From positions 372,001 to 436,000 of the forward strand of contig NZ_FOCL01000005.1 of NCBI RefSeq assembly GCF_900110105.1: a stretch of DNA of 64,000 bases. The letters are read 5' to 3'. The translations under genes were made by a program, and so were the position numbers. Shown in pieces: positions 9,511 to 18,152 of this stretch. The stretch's first letter is position 1. Each line of letters opens with the position of its first letter. The notes below the pieces were generated by a model. The model was not told the DNA's origin. It was given only the letters and a program-made list of their open reading frames with translations, and searched no databases. Origin of the DNA: Mucilaginibacter gossypiicola. GTDB lineage: Bacteria; Bacteroidota; Bacteroidia; Sphingobacteriales; Sphingobacteriaceae.

Positions 9511-9915
9511 ATGACGAACAATGAACTATTGGGCACACTTGCCCTCGTCCGGCCGGATATGGAAAATGATCCGGCAAAAAAACAAGGTAGCATCGGGGTC
9601 ATCACTTATGTTGACCATCCGGAAGAATTGGTTTATATCAGTTTTAAGGGTGGCGAGGAAGGGCGATACCCGGCGGCTGATTTGTTCCGCCTCAAAGACC
9701 GGGACAAACTTTTCCCCAACCTGATGAAAAATGCACTGCAACTGGATGTCAAAGATTTTAAAGACCTGTACAAAATAAGTAATCTCCAGGATTTGGGAAG
9801 GGGAGAAGACTTATGGCAGGCCCTCGAAATCGCCAGGGACAACCCGAATATCTGGGAGGGGGGACTGGAAACACTGGATGCCGGTATTTCCAAAAGGCAG
9901 GCAGTCAGTCGGTGA
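9511..9915 (+). CDS. Conserved-looking small protein (tandem paralogue b)
   Basis: The 134-aa protein is a diverged copy of the preceding gene (DPAKKQGSIGVITYV, NLMKNALQL, DFKDLYK). Both copies end in a short basic tail (R-IGR / RQAVSR). The stop TGA overlaps the GTG start of the peptidase fusion (GTGA), a sign of translational coupling. Cytoplasmic, no recognised motif. The pair probably arose by tandem duplication within the element. Confidence 0.65.
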   Translation: MTNNELLGTLALVRPDMENDPAKKQGSIGVITYVDHPEELVYISFKGGEEGRYPAADLFRLKDRDKLFPNLMKNALQLDVKDFKDLYKISNLQDLGRGEDLWQALEIARDNPNIWEGGLETLDAGISKRQAVSR

Positions 9916-11510
9916 AAGTCCTGCTTATTTGTTCTCTTATTAGCCTTCCCTTAAAAAGCCTGCATCTGACCTCACCATTCGGTTATCGCATTCACCCGCT
10001 TAACGGGAGGTATGCGTTGCATGCGGGCATTGACCTGCGCGCGCGCTCAGACACTGTTTATGCGGTCCTCGACGGTCGTGTTGCCTCTACCGGCTACAAT
10101 ACCTACCTCGGCCGGTTTATCGATATTGACCACCGGGGATTTAATTCCGGGTACGGCCATCTCAGCCAGATTTTCGTCGTCCGGGACGAGGTTGTGAAAG
10201 CCGGCGAGCCCATAGGCATCACAGGTGCGACAGGCCGGACAACCGGCGAACACCTCCACTTTTTTATCCGCTGCGGACACCGCAGCGTCGATCCGCTAAA
10301 ATTTCTTTATCAAATCTTAATTCAACATACCATGAGTAAAAATTTCAGACAACTACCCGAGATCGTAGCGGGCAAACTTTCATCCGAATTAAAAAACGGC
10401 ACATCATTCTTTCAAAAACCTGTTAAGGAAAATGGGCTGCCAGCTTATGTTACGCCTGTTAACCCCAATTCCGGGAAAGGCTACAGCGCACTGAACGCCA
10501 TGAACCTCGCGATGCGCGGCTATGACGATCCCAGGTGGATGTCCGCGAAAGATGCCGGCTTTACCGGTTGCGTAGTAAAAGAAGGGGCTAAAGGCACCAT
10601 GATCTCTTTCCCGAAAACGACTGACATACAGGCCATGCGCGATTTCGAAGGCAATAAGTTTACCGACGAGGAAGGCAGGACACAGGTTAAGGTGGTGGAA
10701 TTTGAGCGGCCGCAGACGGCCAACTACTTCCTTTTCAACGCTTCGCAGATCAACCGCATACCGCCGTTGGAGGATTACCTGAAGGCCAGTGACCCTGAAC
10801 AATTGACACCGGTTGAGAAGGCAGGGAAACTGATAGCTGACAGCAACGCGGTGATCGAACACGGCGGCCAGGAGGCTTATTACGACAAGGTGAGAGACGT
10901 GATCCATCTGCCGGAAAAAGAACAGTTCGAAAACGAAACCGCGTACATGCAGGCTGCTGTACTCCAGTTGGCACACTGGAGCGGGCACGAAAGCCGCCTG
11001 AACCGCCCATTGGAAGGAAAGCTGGGTTCAATGGACGCCGCCAGGGAAGAATTCCGTGCGGCCACAGCAGCTGTCCAGATCGGGGCGGAGATCAAGCTGG
11101 GCCATAACATACCGCTGCACGCAACCTATGCGGGAACATGGGCCAAAATGTTAAAGGACGATCCATTTGAAATCTCCAGGGTTGCCACAGACGCGCAGAA
11201 GATCAGCAACCTGCTGTTAGGCGTGAACCAGAAACGCGAACAGGAACAGGAACAAGGCCCGGAAAAAAAAACTGAAGAAAAAAAGGCTTTTGCCATTGAT
11301 GACGAGATCCCATACAAGGATACGGTTTATAAGGTACTGGAGCTTTACAAAAACAAAAGCGTCAAAGTCGAAGATGCAAATGGTGCCCGCAATGTGTTCA
11401 AAAAGGATGATGCGGTTTATTCCGCCCTCCTCGATGCGAAATACGCGGAAAAGCAGCCTGAGATCGAATTGGGCGAAGAGCAATCACAGCAAGCAAAAAT
11501 AGGGAGGTAA
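9912..11510 (+). CDS. M23 peptidase fused in frame to an ArdC-like antirestriction protein
   Basis: The chosen GTG start overlaps the upstream TGA. Residues 1-139 are an exported LytM/M23 peptidase: hydrophobic leader (1-18), H37-AGI-D41 and H114-L-H116 zinc ligands. Such peptidases open peptidoglycan for the transfer channel. The frame then runs without a stop through an ATG (residue 141, base 10332) into an ArdC/DUF1738-like protein (141-532), usually a separate gene that blocks restriction in the recipient. In the ArdC part the usual HELAHW zincin motif reads LQLAHWSGHESRL, so the first His and the Glu are lost. AT-rich sequence before the internal ATG would allow separate translation. Either a true fusion or two genes whose stop was lost. 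Confidence 0.75.
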   Translation: MKVLLICSLISLPLKSLHLTSPFGYRIHPLNGRYALHAGIDLRARSDTVYAVLDGRVASTGYNTYLGRFIDIDHRGFNSGYGHLSQIFVVRDEVVKAGEPIGITGATGRTTGEHLHFFIRCGHRSVDPLKFLYQILIQHTMSKNFRQLPEIVAGKLSSELKNGTSFFQKPVKENGLPAYVTPVNPNSGKGYSALNAMNLAMRGYDDPRWMSAKDAGFTGCVVKEGAKGTMISFPKTTDIQAMRDFEGNKFTDEEGRTQVKVVEFERPQTANYFLFNASQINRIPPLEDYLKASDPEQLTPVEKAGKLIADSNAVIEHGGQEAYYDKVRDVIHLPEKEQFENETAYMQAAVLQLAHWSGHESRLNRPLEGKLGSMDAAREEFRAATAAVQIGAEIKLGHNIPLHATYAGTWAKMLKDDPFEISRVATDAQKISNLLLGVNQKREQEQEQGPEKKTEEKKAFAIDDEIPYKDTVYKVLELYKNKSVKVEDANGARNVFKKDDAVYSALLDAKYAEKQPEIELGEEQSQQAKIGR

Positions 11511-11512
11511 CT

Positions 11513-12289
11513 ATGGATTTGATCCGCTTTAAGCAATCGGACCTACCGATGAAAGACCTCGAAATACTTGGGCTGGCCGCAGAGGGCCAGCTTAAGCTCA
11601 AACACAATGACCTTCAGGCATTATTGTCAGGCAGGCGCACCTCATTGCTCCAATTGCAGAACCTCCGGGCTGAAAATATCAAGATAAAAGCGATGGATGC
11701 CAAGATCTCGCTGACAACCGGTGAAAACGGTGTCACAGACCTGCTGATCCATCCGGTCTACCGGAAGCCGGCCACACCCGATTTCCTCGATGATCATGAA
11801 GCAGCGCTTTTGGAAAAAGGCGAAGTCGCGAATCTCCAGAAATTAGTTAAAGACGGTAAAGGCAATAAGCAGGAGCTCCTGGTAGAATACGATCCGGAAA
11901 CGCACGAGTTTGTTGTCTCGGACTCGGAGAAAATACTGGCACCTGATATGGTCAACGGCGAATTCCTCACGCCGGCGCAAAAGGAAAAGTACCGGAAAGG
12001 CAAAGAAGTGGAGGTCGCAGATCACACGAAATTCAGCTATTCTGCTGTCGACGGAAAGGGCATCCGTTCGGACAAGGTCGCGCTGATAGCCTCAGTCCTT
12101 ATAGATGGCGGTCTTTCCTATGTTGCTTATAAGGGCCTGAACGCGCTTTTTAATAAGAAACGTGACCCCGCCGAAGCTGAAAAACTCAGCCCTGGTTATC
12201 ATCAGGTCGTGGCTGATATGGAAGCGGAGAACCCTGTACCGGATAACAGCCACATCCGGTTCGACGCCAGGCGCAGGGTATTCCGGTAA
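11513..12289 (+). CDS. DUF3945/DUF4099-type mobile-element protein
   Basis: The 258-aa protein carries the pattern LPMKDLEILGL-EGQLKL--NDLQALLSGRRT, then LLIHPVYR, FLTPAQKEKYRKGKEVEV and KGIRSDKVALIASVLIDGGLSYVAYKG. These features recur in Bacteroidota conjugative-element proteins annotated DUF3945/DUF4099. The last part has one hydrophobic helix (about 192-212). It follows the ArdC-like gene by 2 bp. Role unknown; the ArdC neighbour suggests help in establishment in a new host. Confidence 0.75.
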   Translation: MDLIRFKQSDLPMKDLEILGLAAEGQLKLKHNDLQALLSGRRTSLLQLQNLRAENIKIKAMDAKISLTTGENGVTDLLIHPVYRKPATPDFLDDHEAALLEKGEVANLQKLVKDGKGNKQELLVEYDPETHEFVVSDSEKILAPDMVNGEFLTPAQKEKYRKGKEVEVADHTKFSYSAVDGKGIRSDKVALIASVLIDGGLSYVAYKGLNALFNKKRDPAEAEKLSPGYHQVVADMEAENPVPDNSHIRFDARRRVFR

Positions 12290-12879
12290 TGAGGCAAATC
12301 CTTTCGAAGCTCGGCTTTGCAGATGAAATTCTTGATTTTTTCGGTATCGATGAACCTTCGTTCACTTATGGGCCTGCCGGTCCGACAGAAATCTTTGCCG
12401 ATGGTTTTCACTATGTACCCGCGGCAGATCGGGCCTGGATATGGAACGAGGCCGCAGGAAGGCATGTAGTGATTACACATTCCATCATGGAAGCCATTGC
12501 TTTTTTGTCCTGTAACCGGCATCGTTATCCTGATCCCTACGATGTCTCATTCGTTGCATTGGGACGGTATATCCACATAAAGCCGCTCAGGGAAATCGAA
12601 GGACGCTTTCCCAATCGCAAGGTCATACTCGCCTTTACCAATGATCTTCCTGGCCATTTGACGGATATCTACGTTGCGGCGGGATTGAGAAACCACAATC
12701 TTCGCTTGATGTTGCGCGGTGAGCAGGTTGAGATCGTCTGCAACGGCCGGTCAGCGGTATTTGAAGCAGAACGTCTGACATTGAATGTTTTTCAGAAATC
12801 ATTTGGCATCAGGACATTCTGCCGTACAGTAAAGCCTAAAACCTATGAGAGCTTTTTAACGCAGCTGCTTCATTGTTAA
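12289..12879 (+). CDS. Uncharacterised accessory protein of the conjugation module
   Basis: The 196-aa protein overlaps the preceding stop (TAATG). It is probably cytoplasmic and begins with an amphipathic region around DEILDFFGID. A central stretch (LREIEGRFPNRKVILAFTND-L) is reminiscent of Toprim-like domains that follow zinc-finger primases on plasmids, but no EGxxD or DxD motif can be verified. I do not assign a function. Confidence 0.55.
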   Translation: MRQILSKLGFADEILDFFGIDEPSFTYGPAGPTEIFADGFHYVPAADRAWIWNEAAGRHVVITHSIMEAIAFLSCNRHRYPDPYDVSFVALGRYIHIKPLREIEGRFPNRKVILAFTNDLPGHLTDIYVAAGLRNHNLRLMLRGEQVEIVCNGRSAVFEAERLTLNVFQKSFGIRTFCRTVKPKTYESFLTQLLHC

Positions 12880-12901
12880 ACCGGATCTTAACAAAAATAA
12901 T

Positions 12902-13384
12902 ATGTTTAACAGGTACAATAATGCCGTGGAATTTAATGGCAAGGCAGAGGACGTCCTCGAGGTGCTGGCCTGGTTCAAAGAACTGATCTATGATAAGGGC
13001 GCAGGTTGGCAAATGGGCGGGGAAAAGTTCAGCAACATCTCCTTTCTTGGCGACGGCAGGATTTGGTTTGAAAGCAATGGCGATTCCGGCCCGGAAATCC
13101 TCCGGGAAATCGCCGAAGAGTTCAGGGTAGGTTTCGTTCATTATTTCGGGAAAAACAGTTACTATGGTGAAGCTGTATTTAGCCAGGGCAATCTCCATAT
13201 CACAGTCCTGGATGAGGACGACCTTGGCTCCATCGGATACGATGAAACAATTATGAGCTATACCGTTGGGCAGCGGCCTTTTGCAAACCACCGCGACGCA
13301 ATCGACCATCTTTTGGCGCAAAAGAAGCTGGAAAACCAGCCCGGACAGAACGAGGCTGATAACTATCGTGGTCAAAAGCGATAG
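12902..13384 (+). CDS. Small acidic protein, possibly Api92-like
   Basis: The 160-aa protein is acidic, without signal peptide. It has alternating strands and helices: VEFNGKAEDVLEVLAWF, ISFLGDGRIWFES, ILREIAEEF, and FGKNSYYGEAVFSQG. This order resembles the ferredoxin-like domain of Api92/DUF1281-type plasmid and phage proteins, but the match is weak and by eye only. Placed after the ArdC-like and DUF3945-like genes, so a helper role in establishment is plausible. Confidence 0.55.
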   Translation: MFNRYNNAVEFNGKAEDVLEVLAWFKELIYDKGAGWQMGGEKFSNISFLGDGRIWFESNGDSGPEILREIAEEFRVGFVHYFGKNSYYGEAVFSQGNLHITVLDEDDLGSIGYDETIMSYTVGQRPFANHRDAIDHLLAQKKLENQPGQNEADNYRGQKR

Positions 13385-13453
13385 TTATCCACAAAATTTG
13401 TTCCTGATTGTTAGGAGTTTTGAGTGTGCGTCAAGCCTTGATCACTTGCATCT

Positions 13454-13470
13454 TACTAATGAAATTAGTA
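13454..13470. promoter_or_regulatory. 17-bp inverted repeat TACTAA-N5-TTAGTA upstream of a small membrane gene
   Basis: TACTAA, five bases, TTAGTA: a perfect 6-bp inverted repeat 16 bp before the ATG of the next gene. The same palindrome, differing by one base, lies upstream of two unrelated minus-strand genes elsewhere in the window, which suggests one repressor reads all three. Confidence 0.5.
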
Positions 13471-13486
13471 CTTTTAACTATTGAAT

Positions 13487-13720
13487 ATGATGAAGAATAT
13501 CTTTTATTTTATCGTCACCTCATGCATTTCCACATTCGCATTCTGGGGTTCGCTGGGCGCAAAAAATCCGTTCCCATTGTACGCCGTTATGTTCGGCATT
13601 TGGGCACTTTTTCTCTGGGGTTACAATAACCGCCTGAAAAAGGAGGCCGCAAGACGTTTTCACGAACGTATGTTCGAAGACTACATGAGATCAAGGCACC
13701 GGGCAAACAACCGGAGGTAG
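13487..13720 (+). CDS. Small two-helix membrane protein
   Basis: About 77 aa from ATG at 13487 (a second ATG follows at once). Two membrane helices (about 4-22 and 28-47) are followed by a strongly basic, Arg-rich cytoplasmic tail (KKEAARRFHER--ED--RSRHRANNRR). The tail could bind nucleic acid or lipid head groups. The gene stands alone between an operator-like palindrome and a strong terminator, so it is probably expressed by itself. No family recognised. Confidence 0.6.
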   Translation: MMKNIFYFIVTSCISTFAFWGSLGAKNPFPLYAVMFGIWALFLWGYNNRLKKEAARRFHERMFEDYMRSRHRANNRR

Positions 13721-13762
13721 CACCGTAATCACACTGTTTTTTTATATTACATTTGTCCATTC

Positions 13763-13834
13763 GTGCGGGAAACCTCCCGCACTTGTGATAAGGTTTAGGT
13801 TAAAATCCCCAGACGGCGAGCGTTCTGGGGATTT
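13763..13834 (+). terminator. Double hairpin, the second a rho-independent terminator
   Basis: First hairpin: GTGCGGGA, AACC loop, TCCCGCAC (perfect 8-bp stem), without a T-run. Second: AAATCCCCAGA / TCTGGGGATTT (11-bp stem) followed by T-rich sequence, a good terminator for the small membrane gene and the upstream operon. The first hairpin may be a separate RNA element. Confidence 0.75.
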
Positions 13835-13869
13835 TTATTTTAAGCCTGTTGCATCTTATCCCCAATCAT

Positions 13870-14643
13870 ATGAAAAATCCTGAAGACGTTTTCTTTAAAT
13901 CAGAAAGCCAGATATCTCCTCTCGAGATCGTCCTGAAATACGGCAAAATCAATCCCTGGGAGTTTTATTTCAGGCTTGCGGAACACAAGAACTTCGAAGC
14001 AGCAAAAGCCGTGTTTGAACGCTGGGATGACGATCTGGTAAGAAGATCAGATGCCTTCCTGGTCACCCGGTTCGTTCATTCCGAGTGGGCGAAGGAAGAG
14101 CGAAAAGTTTACCTGGCCCATTGCTACCTGATGAGACTGATCCGGGAACGGAATGTCCGGGACCCTTTTGCTTTGGAAAATGACGACCAGGAAGATATTG
14201 CTACGTTGCGGCGGCTTGCCGGAATTCTTCCTCAGATCGACATAGGCGGTACAGCTTATCATGTCGACTGGGAGGCCCGCGAACTGCGGGAAATAGCCAA
14301 CCCTGCCGGAAAAATTGATATCAATGCCATGGAACTGAATTATTTTAAAGATGGGTACGAAGCTTTATACAATTCGGCCGACCGGCAGCTTTACGCAGTT
14401 CAGGCCGGCAGTACTGAACTGCCGCCTGATGTTTTTTTATTACATATTCCCTACGAAATGGAGCTTGATCCTGTTGCTGTGGCACGCGAAAGAGGACTCG
14501 ATGACCTCGCTTTCACAAACGGGCACCCGGTTCGCTCCAATCTGAAAGGATATTTATGGTTTGTCGACCAAGCCACTTTGTCCCAGATGTCCAGCCAACC
14601 CCAGGACGAGGCACAGGCACAGGGACGCCGAACCGGGAGGTAG
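13870..14643 (+). CDS. Unknown cytoplasmic protein, tandem paralogue a
   Basis: The 257-aa protein starts at MKNPEDVFFKSE. It shares blocks with the next gene: AEHKNF-AAKA-F--W, AGILP-IDIGGT, D-R-RELRE, PYEMELDPVAVARERGL-DLA. The ending GRRTGR resembles the basic tails of other proteins in this module. No signal peptide, membrane helix or known catalytic motif. It is the first gene after the terminator, so it likely has its own promoter. Family not recognised. Confidence 0.65.
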   Translation: MKNPEDVFFKSESQISPLEIVLKYGKINPWEFYFRLAEHKNFEAAKAVFERWDDDLVRRSDAFLVTRFVHSEWAKEERKVYLAHCYLMRLIRERNVRDPFALENDDQEDIATLRRLAGILPQIDIGGTAYHVDWEARELREIANPAGKIDINAMELNYFKDGYEALYNSADRQLYAVQAGSTELPPDVFLLHIPYEMELDPVAVARERGLDDLAFTNGHPVRSNLKGYLWFVDQATLSQMSSQPQDEAQAQGRRTGR

Positions 14644-14696
14644 GATCAGCCCAATCCGTTCTGGGATTATTATTCATTCTATCAACAGAAAACTTT

Positions 14697-15476
14697 ATGG
14701 AAACACCTGAAGAAATCCTCTTTAGATCAACTGGTCATATCACCATCAGTGAATTGACTGAAAAGTACGGGGAATTAGGTCCCGGAGATATTGTTTTTAA
14801 AATGGCCGAACATAAAAACTTCGACGCGGCAAAAGCTGAGTTTGATACCTGGGAGGAAATGGAAGTTTTCGATATGCAGTATTACCTCACAGAGGCTTTC
14901 CCGCATAAGGAATGGGTAGAAGAATCACTTGATAGCTATATCGCCCATTGTTTCGCCATGAAACTTGTCGAAGAAAGAAACAACTGGCCCCGGACGGCCC
15001 CGGGACAGCCTGCGTCCCAGAACGTCCTTACCCTAAAGAGGCTGGCAGGCATCCTGCCTCATATCGATATCGGTGGTACCGACTTTACCATTGACTGGCG
15101 GCTCCGGGAACTTCGTGAAACCGATAAGCCCTGGAATAAATTAAATATCAATTATATGGAACTATCGCCAAAGGATGATGGTTACCTATCATTCTACCAT
15201 GTTTTTAATCATGAGCTTTATCAACTCGAAAGTGATCTGGTTGAGTTACCGGCACATGTGATGTTGCTTGAAATTCCGAATGAGATGATGTTAGACCCGG
15301 TAGCTGTGTCGAGAGAAAATGGCCTCGGCGAACTCGCGTTACTACGGGAATTCCCGATCCGCGAAGTGATCAGGGGCAAACTTATTTCACTGAGGCAAAC
15401 AGCGCTGCCGCAGATCGTCGCGCAAAATGCCGCTAAATTACAACACGACGGGGGCTCCCGAAGGATTGGCCGCTGA
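14697..15476 (+). CDS. Unknown cytoplasmic protein, tandem paralogue b
   Basis: The 259-aa protein starts at METPEEILFRST; an upstream in-frame extension overlaps the previous gene and is rejected. It is a clear duplicate of the preceding protein, with conserved MAEHKNFDAAKAEFD, LAGILPHIDIGGT and PNEMMLDPVAVSRENGL. The conserved IDIGGT block and the closing SRRIGR tail suggest the pair keeps one fold and role. Spacing of 53 bp fits an operon. Function unknown. Confidence 0.65.
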   Translation: METPEEILFRSTGHITISELTEKYGELGPGDIVFKMAEHKNFDAAKAEFDTWEEMEVFDMQYYLTEAFPHKEWVEESLDSYIAHCFAMKLVEERNNWPRTAPGQPASQNVLTLKRLAGILPHIDIGGTDFTIDWRLRELRETDKPWNKLNINYMELSPKDDGYLSFYHVFNHELYQLESDLVELPAHVMLLEIPNEMMLDPVAVSRENGLGELALLREFPIREVIRGKLISLRQTALPQIVAQNAAKLQHDGGSRRIGR

Positions 15477-15529
15477 ATGCCTGTGTTATTTTAACTATAT
15501 TGCGGGATACCCCTGATCCCCTTACAACA

Positions 15530-16499
15530 ATGAAAATCCTGCGTGGCATTTTTATCGCAATTTTATCACTTCTTGCGGTTTCCATGATAGCCGGTTTAAG
15601 CTACGAGTTTTTTTCGCGACAAAGCGTTCACAGAAAATATGATTCCGGGCAGGCATTTGTGAATCTCGGAAACTACAAACTGCATTATAACGTTTCCGGC
15701 AACAGTGGCCCAACCGTTGTTTTTGAGTCGGGGCTGGATTTTGGCGGGAGCCTTTGCTGGTATAAGGTACAACCGGAGGTAGCCAGGTTCGCCAATACCT
15801 TTACCTATGACCGTGCCGGGATCTTCCTGAGCGAAAGGGGGGGGGCAACCGAAAACGGGCTACCAGATGGCTGTCGATCTGAATAACCTCTTGATCAGGT
15901 CAGGGCAAAAAGGGCCGTTTATTCTGGTCGGACATTCGATGGCGGGTATTATCCTGCCGAGTTTTATCCGGCTTTATCCGCAGGAAGTAAAAGGAATTGT
16001 ATTTGTGGATTGTTCACATCCCCTGCAGGTCAAACGTTTCGCGGGATATCCGGAGCTTACTATCAAGGCACCGGCGCAGTGGCAGGCGAAGCTAATGGGA
16101 GATTTCGGATTATTGCGGCTTTTTTACCATGACCGTTACCCTTCAATAGCCATAAACGACAGCATAAATATTGCAGCGCAGGATTTTATTCCTGAAGCGG
16201 CCGCTGGCGTGATTGATGAAGCCAATGCCTTCAATTCCATGGCGGACAGCGCAGCGCTCATCCGAAATTTTGGAGATATCCCGTTGGTGGTACTAACAGG
16301 AACCGCTGCTAAAAGGATCAGTGATCTCCAAAATCCTGAAACGGGCAAAGCTTTTATGCGGATCTGGCTTGAACTGCAAAATGATCACTTGCACCGGTCA
16401 ACGAATAGTAAACAGATCATGGCCACCAGAAGCGGTCACTATATCCAGCTTGATCAACCAGAACTGGTCGTCGATGCGATCCGGGGACTAGTTAACTAA
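15530..16499 (+). pseudogene. Alpha/beta hydrolase broken by a frameshift in a G9 run
   Basis: From ATG 15530 the reading frame encodes an N-terminal membrane anchor and the first half of an alpha/beta hydrolase (HYNVSG-SGPTVVFESGL, YDRAG). At a run of nine G (15837-15845) the frame must shift by +1 to continue as GYQMAVDLNNLL--SGQKGPFILVGHSMAG (nucleophile Ser) to the end with SGHYIQLDQPELV (catalytic His). Eight G would restore one protein of about 322 aa. The run could be a sequencing error, a decayed gene or a phase-variable switch. Downstream of the conjugation genes, likely the first cargo gene. Confidence 0.75.
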
Positions 16500-16524
16500 T
16501 GTGCCTGGATTTTTAAAACGGCGG

Positions 16525-16752
16525 TTATTCCGTATAGCCGATCCGTGCCCAAAGTTCCGGTGTACAGTCACCCACCGTTAATTCGGGACCCAAAGCCCGT
16601 TCGAGCGTAAAGTGTCCGTCTGCATCTTTTGGTTTTGCCGGGCTGCTCCTGAAATAATCATATAAGGCCCTGTCCCGTAAAGAAAGGCTGTCCCTATATT
16701 CCCGGTCTTTTTCAGACAGGGAATCTAAATATACTTTATGTTTGATATTCAT
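16525..16752 (-). CDS. Small charged protein, third gene of a minus-strand cluster
   Basis: The 75-aa protein is very rich in charged residues and begins with repeated heptad-like text (YLDSLSEKDREYRDSLSLRDRALYDYF), probably an amphipathic helix. The C-terminal half is short and acidic (ELWARIGYTE). It lies 11 bp after the 260-aa gene. No known motif. It could be a partner of the two upstream proteins. Confidence 0.5.
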   Translation of the reverse strand: MNIKHKVYLDSLSEKDREYRDSLSLRDRALYDYFRSSPAKPKDADGHFTLERALGPELTVGDCTPELWARIGYTE

Positions 16753-16763
16753 GTTTTCTTAAA

Positions 16764-17546
16764 CTAATCCCTGAACATGTACGAATGATAAGGCAAACCT
16801 GCCTGGTAATTCGATGTTCCCAATACTCCCTTGAAATAAAAATCTATCGCGTCAAAATACATTTGTTTCGGGCGCATAAACCCATCCATCACCTGGTCGC
16901 AATTCAATATCCTGAATACAAAATTTGCGCGTATTTCCCATTCTTCAAAATCGAACCGGATTGCTTCTCCATCAACAAAGGGTTCGTATAAAGTGGCCGA
17001 TAATACCGGGCCGCTTTCAACCTCATCAGGCTGACGTTGTTCGACACTCATACTGAAAGTGCCGTCAGTCAGGTAGATAATCTCTTTTCCGTCCCCGTCT
17101 ATAAACTGAAAATCGTAATCGATGTTTTCGGATTCCTGCAATTCCAACGCAGGGTAACTTCTGAGACCGTTCTTGTCTACGCAAATCTCCCCATGAAATT
17201 CCAGTCCGCTGATGTTGTCCCGGCTTACATTTAGCCTGGCCATACCATAATATTCTATAGCCTCAAACCAAAGCAGGAAATTTGGTTCTACCCAATCCCC
17301 ATCCTGAAATTTAATATCTATTCCCTTAAAATCGTAAATTAGGTCAACAGGAAATAGCTTTTCCGGCAGTTCCACCCCCCTGAACACAACTCCGATAGTA
17401 TTGTCGACACAGGAGTAAATGCTGTAATTTGTAAGATCCCGGTCCGCTCTTTTATTTGGGGGAATTACTTTCAGCATAAAACTGTTTTCCAGCGAAACCA
17501 CGTGTTCCGCGCCATCAATTTCTATGATCTCAAATGGCTTTTCCAT
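16764..17546 (-). CDS. Unknown acidic protein (minus-strand cluster, gene 2)
   Basis: The 260-aa protein is acidic and mostly beta, with repeated Asp/Glu and aromatic residues (WFEAIEYYG, FDAIDFYFKG). There is no signal peptide. Two similar phrases, WFEAIEYYGMARL and YFDAIDFYFKGVL, suggest an internal duplication; the neighbouring 127-aa protein has a related FREAIVFYMYAF, so all three may share a motif. Nine bases separate it from the upstream gene. Secreted-toxin immunity proteins look like this, but no toxin is adjacent. Function unknown. Confidence 0.6.
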   Translation of the reverse strand: MEKPFEIIEIDGAEHVVSLENSFMLKVIPPNKRADRDLTNYSIYSCVDNTIGVVFRGVELPEKLFPVDLIYDFKGIDIKFQDGDWVEPNFLLWFEAIEYYGMARLNVSRDNISGLEFHGEICVDKNGLRSYPALELQESENIDYDFQFIDGDGKEIIYLTDGTFSMSVEQRQPDEVESGPVLSATLYEPFVDGEAIRFDFEEWEIRANFVFRILNCDQVMDGFMRPKQMYFDAIDFYFKGVLGTSNYQAGLPYHSYMFRD

Positions 17547-17555
17547 ATTCTTAAA

Positions 17556-17939
17556 TTAAAATGGTTCCGGCAGACCGGAATAATCCTGTTCACTGTCTTC
17601 GGTATCCCAATGTTCGTCACCCGGATAAAAATCAGAAAATTCAGGGATGCTCATCAGGTAATTCCGTGAGTTGGGGAAAGCGTACATATAAAAAACAATC
17701 GCCTCGCGGAAAAGCGGGATCTCCGTTTTTTCAGGCGCATTACTGCTGAGTACTTCGAAAACGTAACTGCATTCTATATGGTTGAATTTATCAGCTTCCC
17801 GGTAAAGGGAAACCCAATACAAGGGCCCGGACGCTTCGGGTTTAAGAATACGGTTCTTATCAACCTGCATCCTGAAATTCTGTCCTCTTAAAACCACGAG
17901 ATCGTGGCCGTTTCCCCATTGTACGCTGAAATTATCCAT
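17556..17939 (-). CDS. Unknown acidic protein (minus-strand cluster, gene 1)
   Basis: The 127-aa protein is beta-rich and acidic, with a central FREAIVFYMYAF reminiscent of the motif in the next gene. The C-terminus is very acidic (DEHWDTEDSEQDYSG). It is the promoter-proximal gene of a three-gene minus-strand cluster, and a 17-bp palindrome lies 25 bp upstream of its ATG. No known domain; the cluster may be regulated cargo. Confidence 0.6.
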   Translation of the reverse strand: MDNFSVQWGNGHDLVVLRGQNFRMQVDKNRILKPEASGPLYWVSLYREADKFNHIECSYVFEVLSSNAPEKTEIPLFREAIVFYMYAFPNSRNYLMSIPEFSDFYPGDEHWDTEDSEQDYSGLPEPF

Positions 17940-17964
17940 AGCATCAACTTGTTATACAAATTTA

Positions 17965-17981
17965 TGCTAAAAAAATTAGTA
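17965..17981. promoter_or_regulatory. 17-bp inverted repeat TGCTAA-N5-TTAGTA upstream of the 17.9-kb gene
   Basis: TGCTAA-AAAAA-TTAGTA sits 25 bp before the ATG of a minus-strand gene. The same palindrome occurs 24 bp before the minus-strand gene that starts at 36626, although the two genes are unrelated. Equal placement makes an operator or core promoter element likely. Confidence 0.55.
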
Positions 17982-18152
17982 AATACAAATACTTTTTGAT
18001 TATTGACAAGTTTGGCCAAATAACAACATAGCGTTATGGAGTATTGTAAACAGATAAGGGCTAAAAGCAGTTGATATTTAAAATAAAATTAAGATCGCCA
18101 CGCGGATTTTTTTGTTCATTTATCGGATCAATTATTATTTTGCGCGGCAGAT

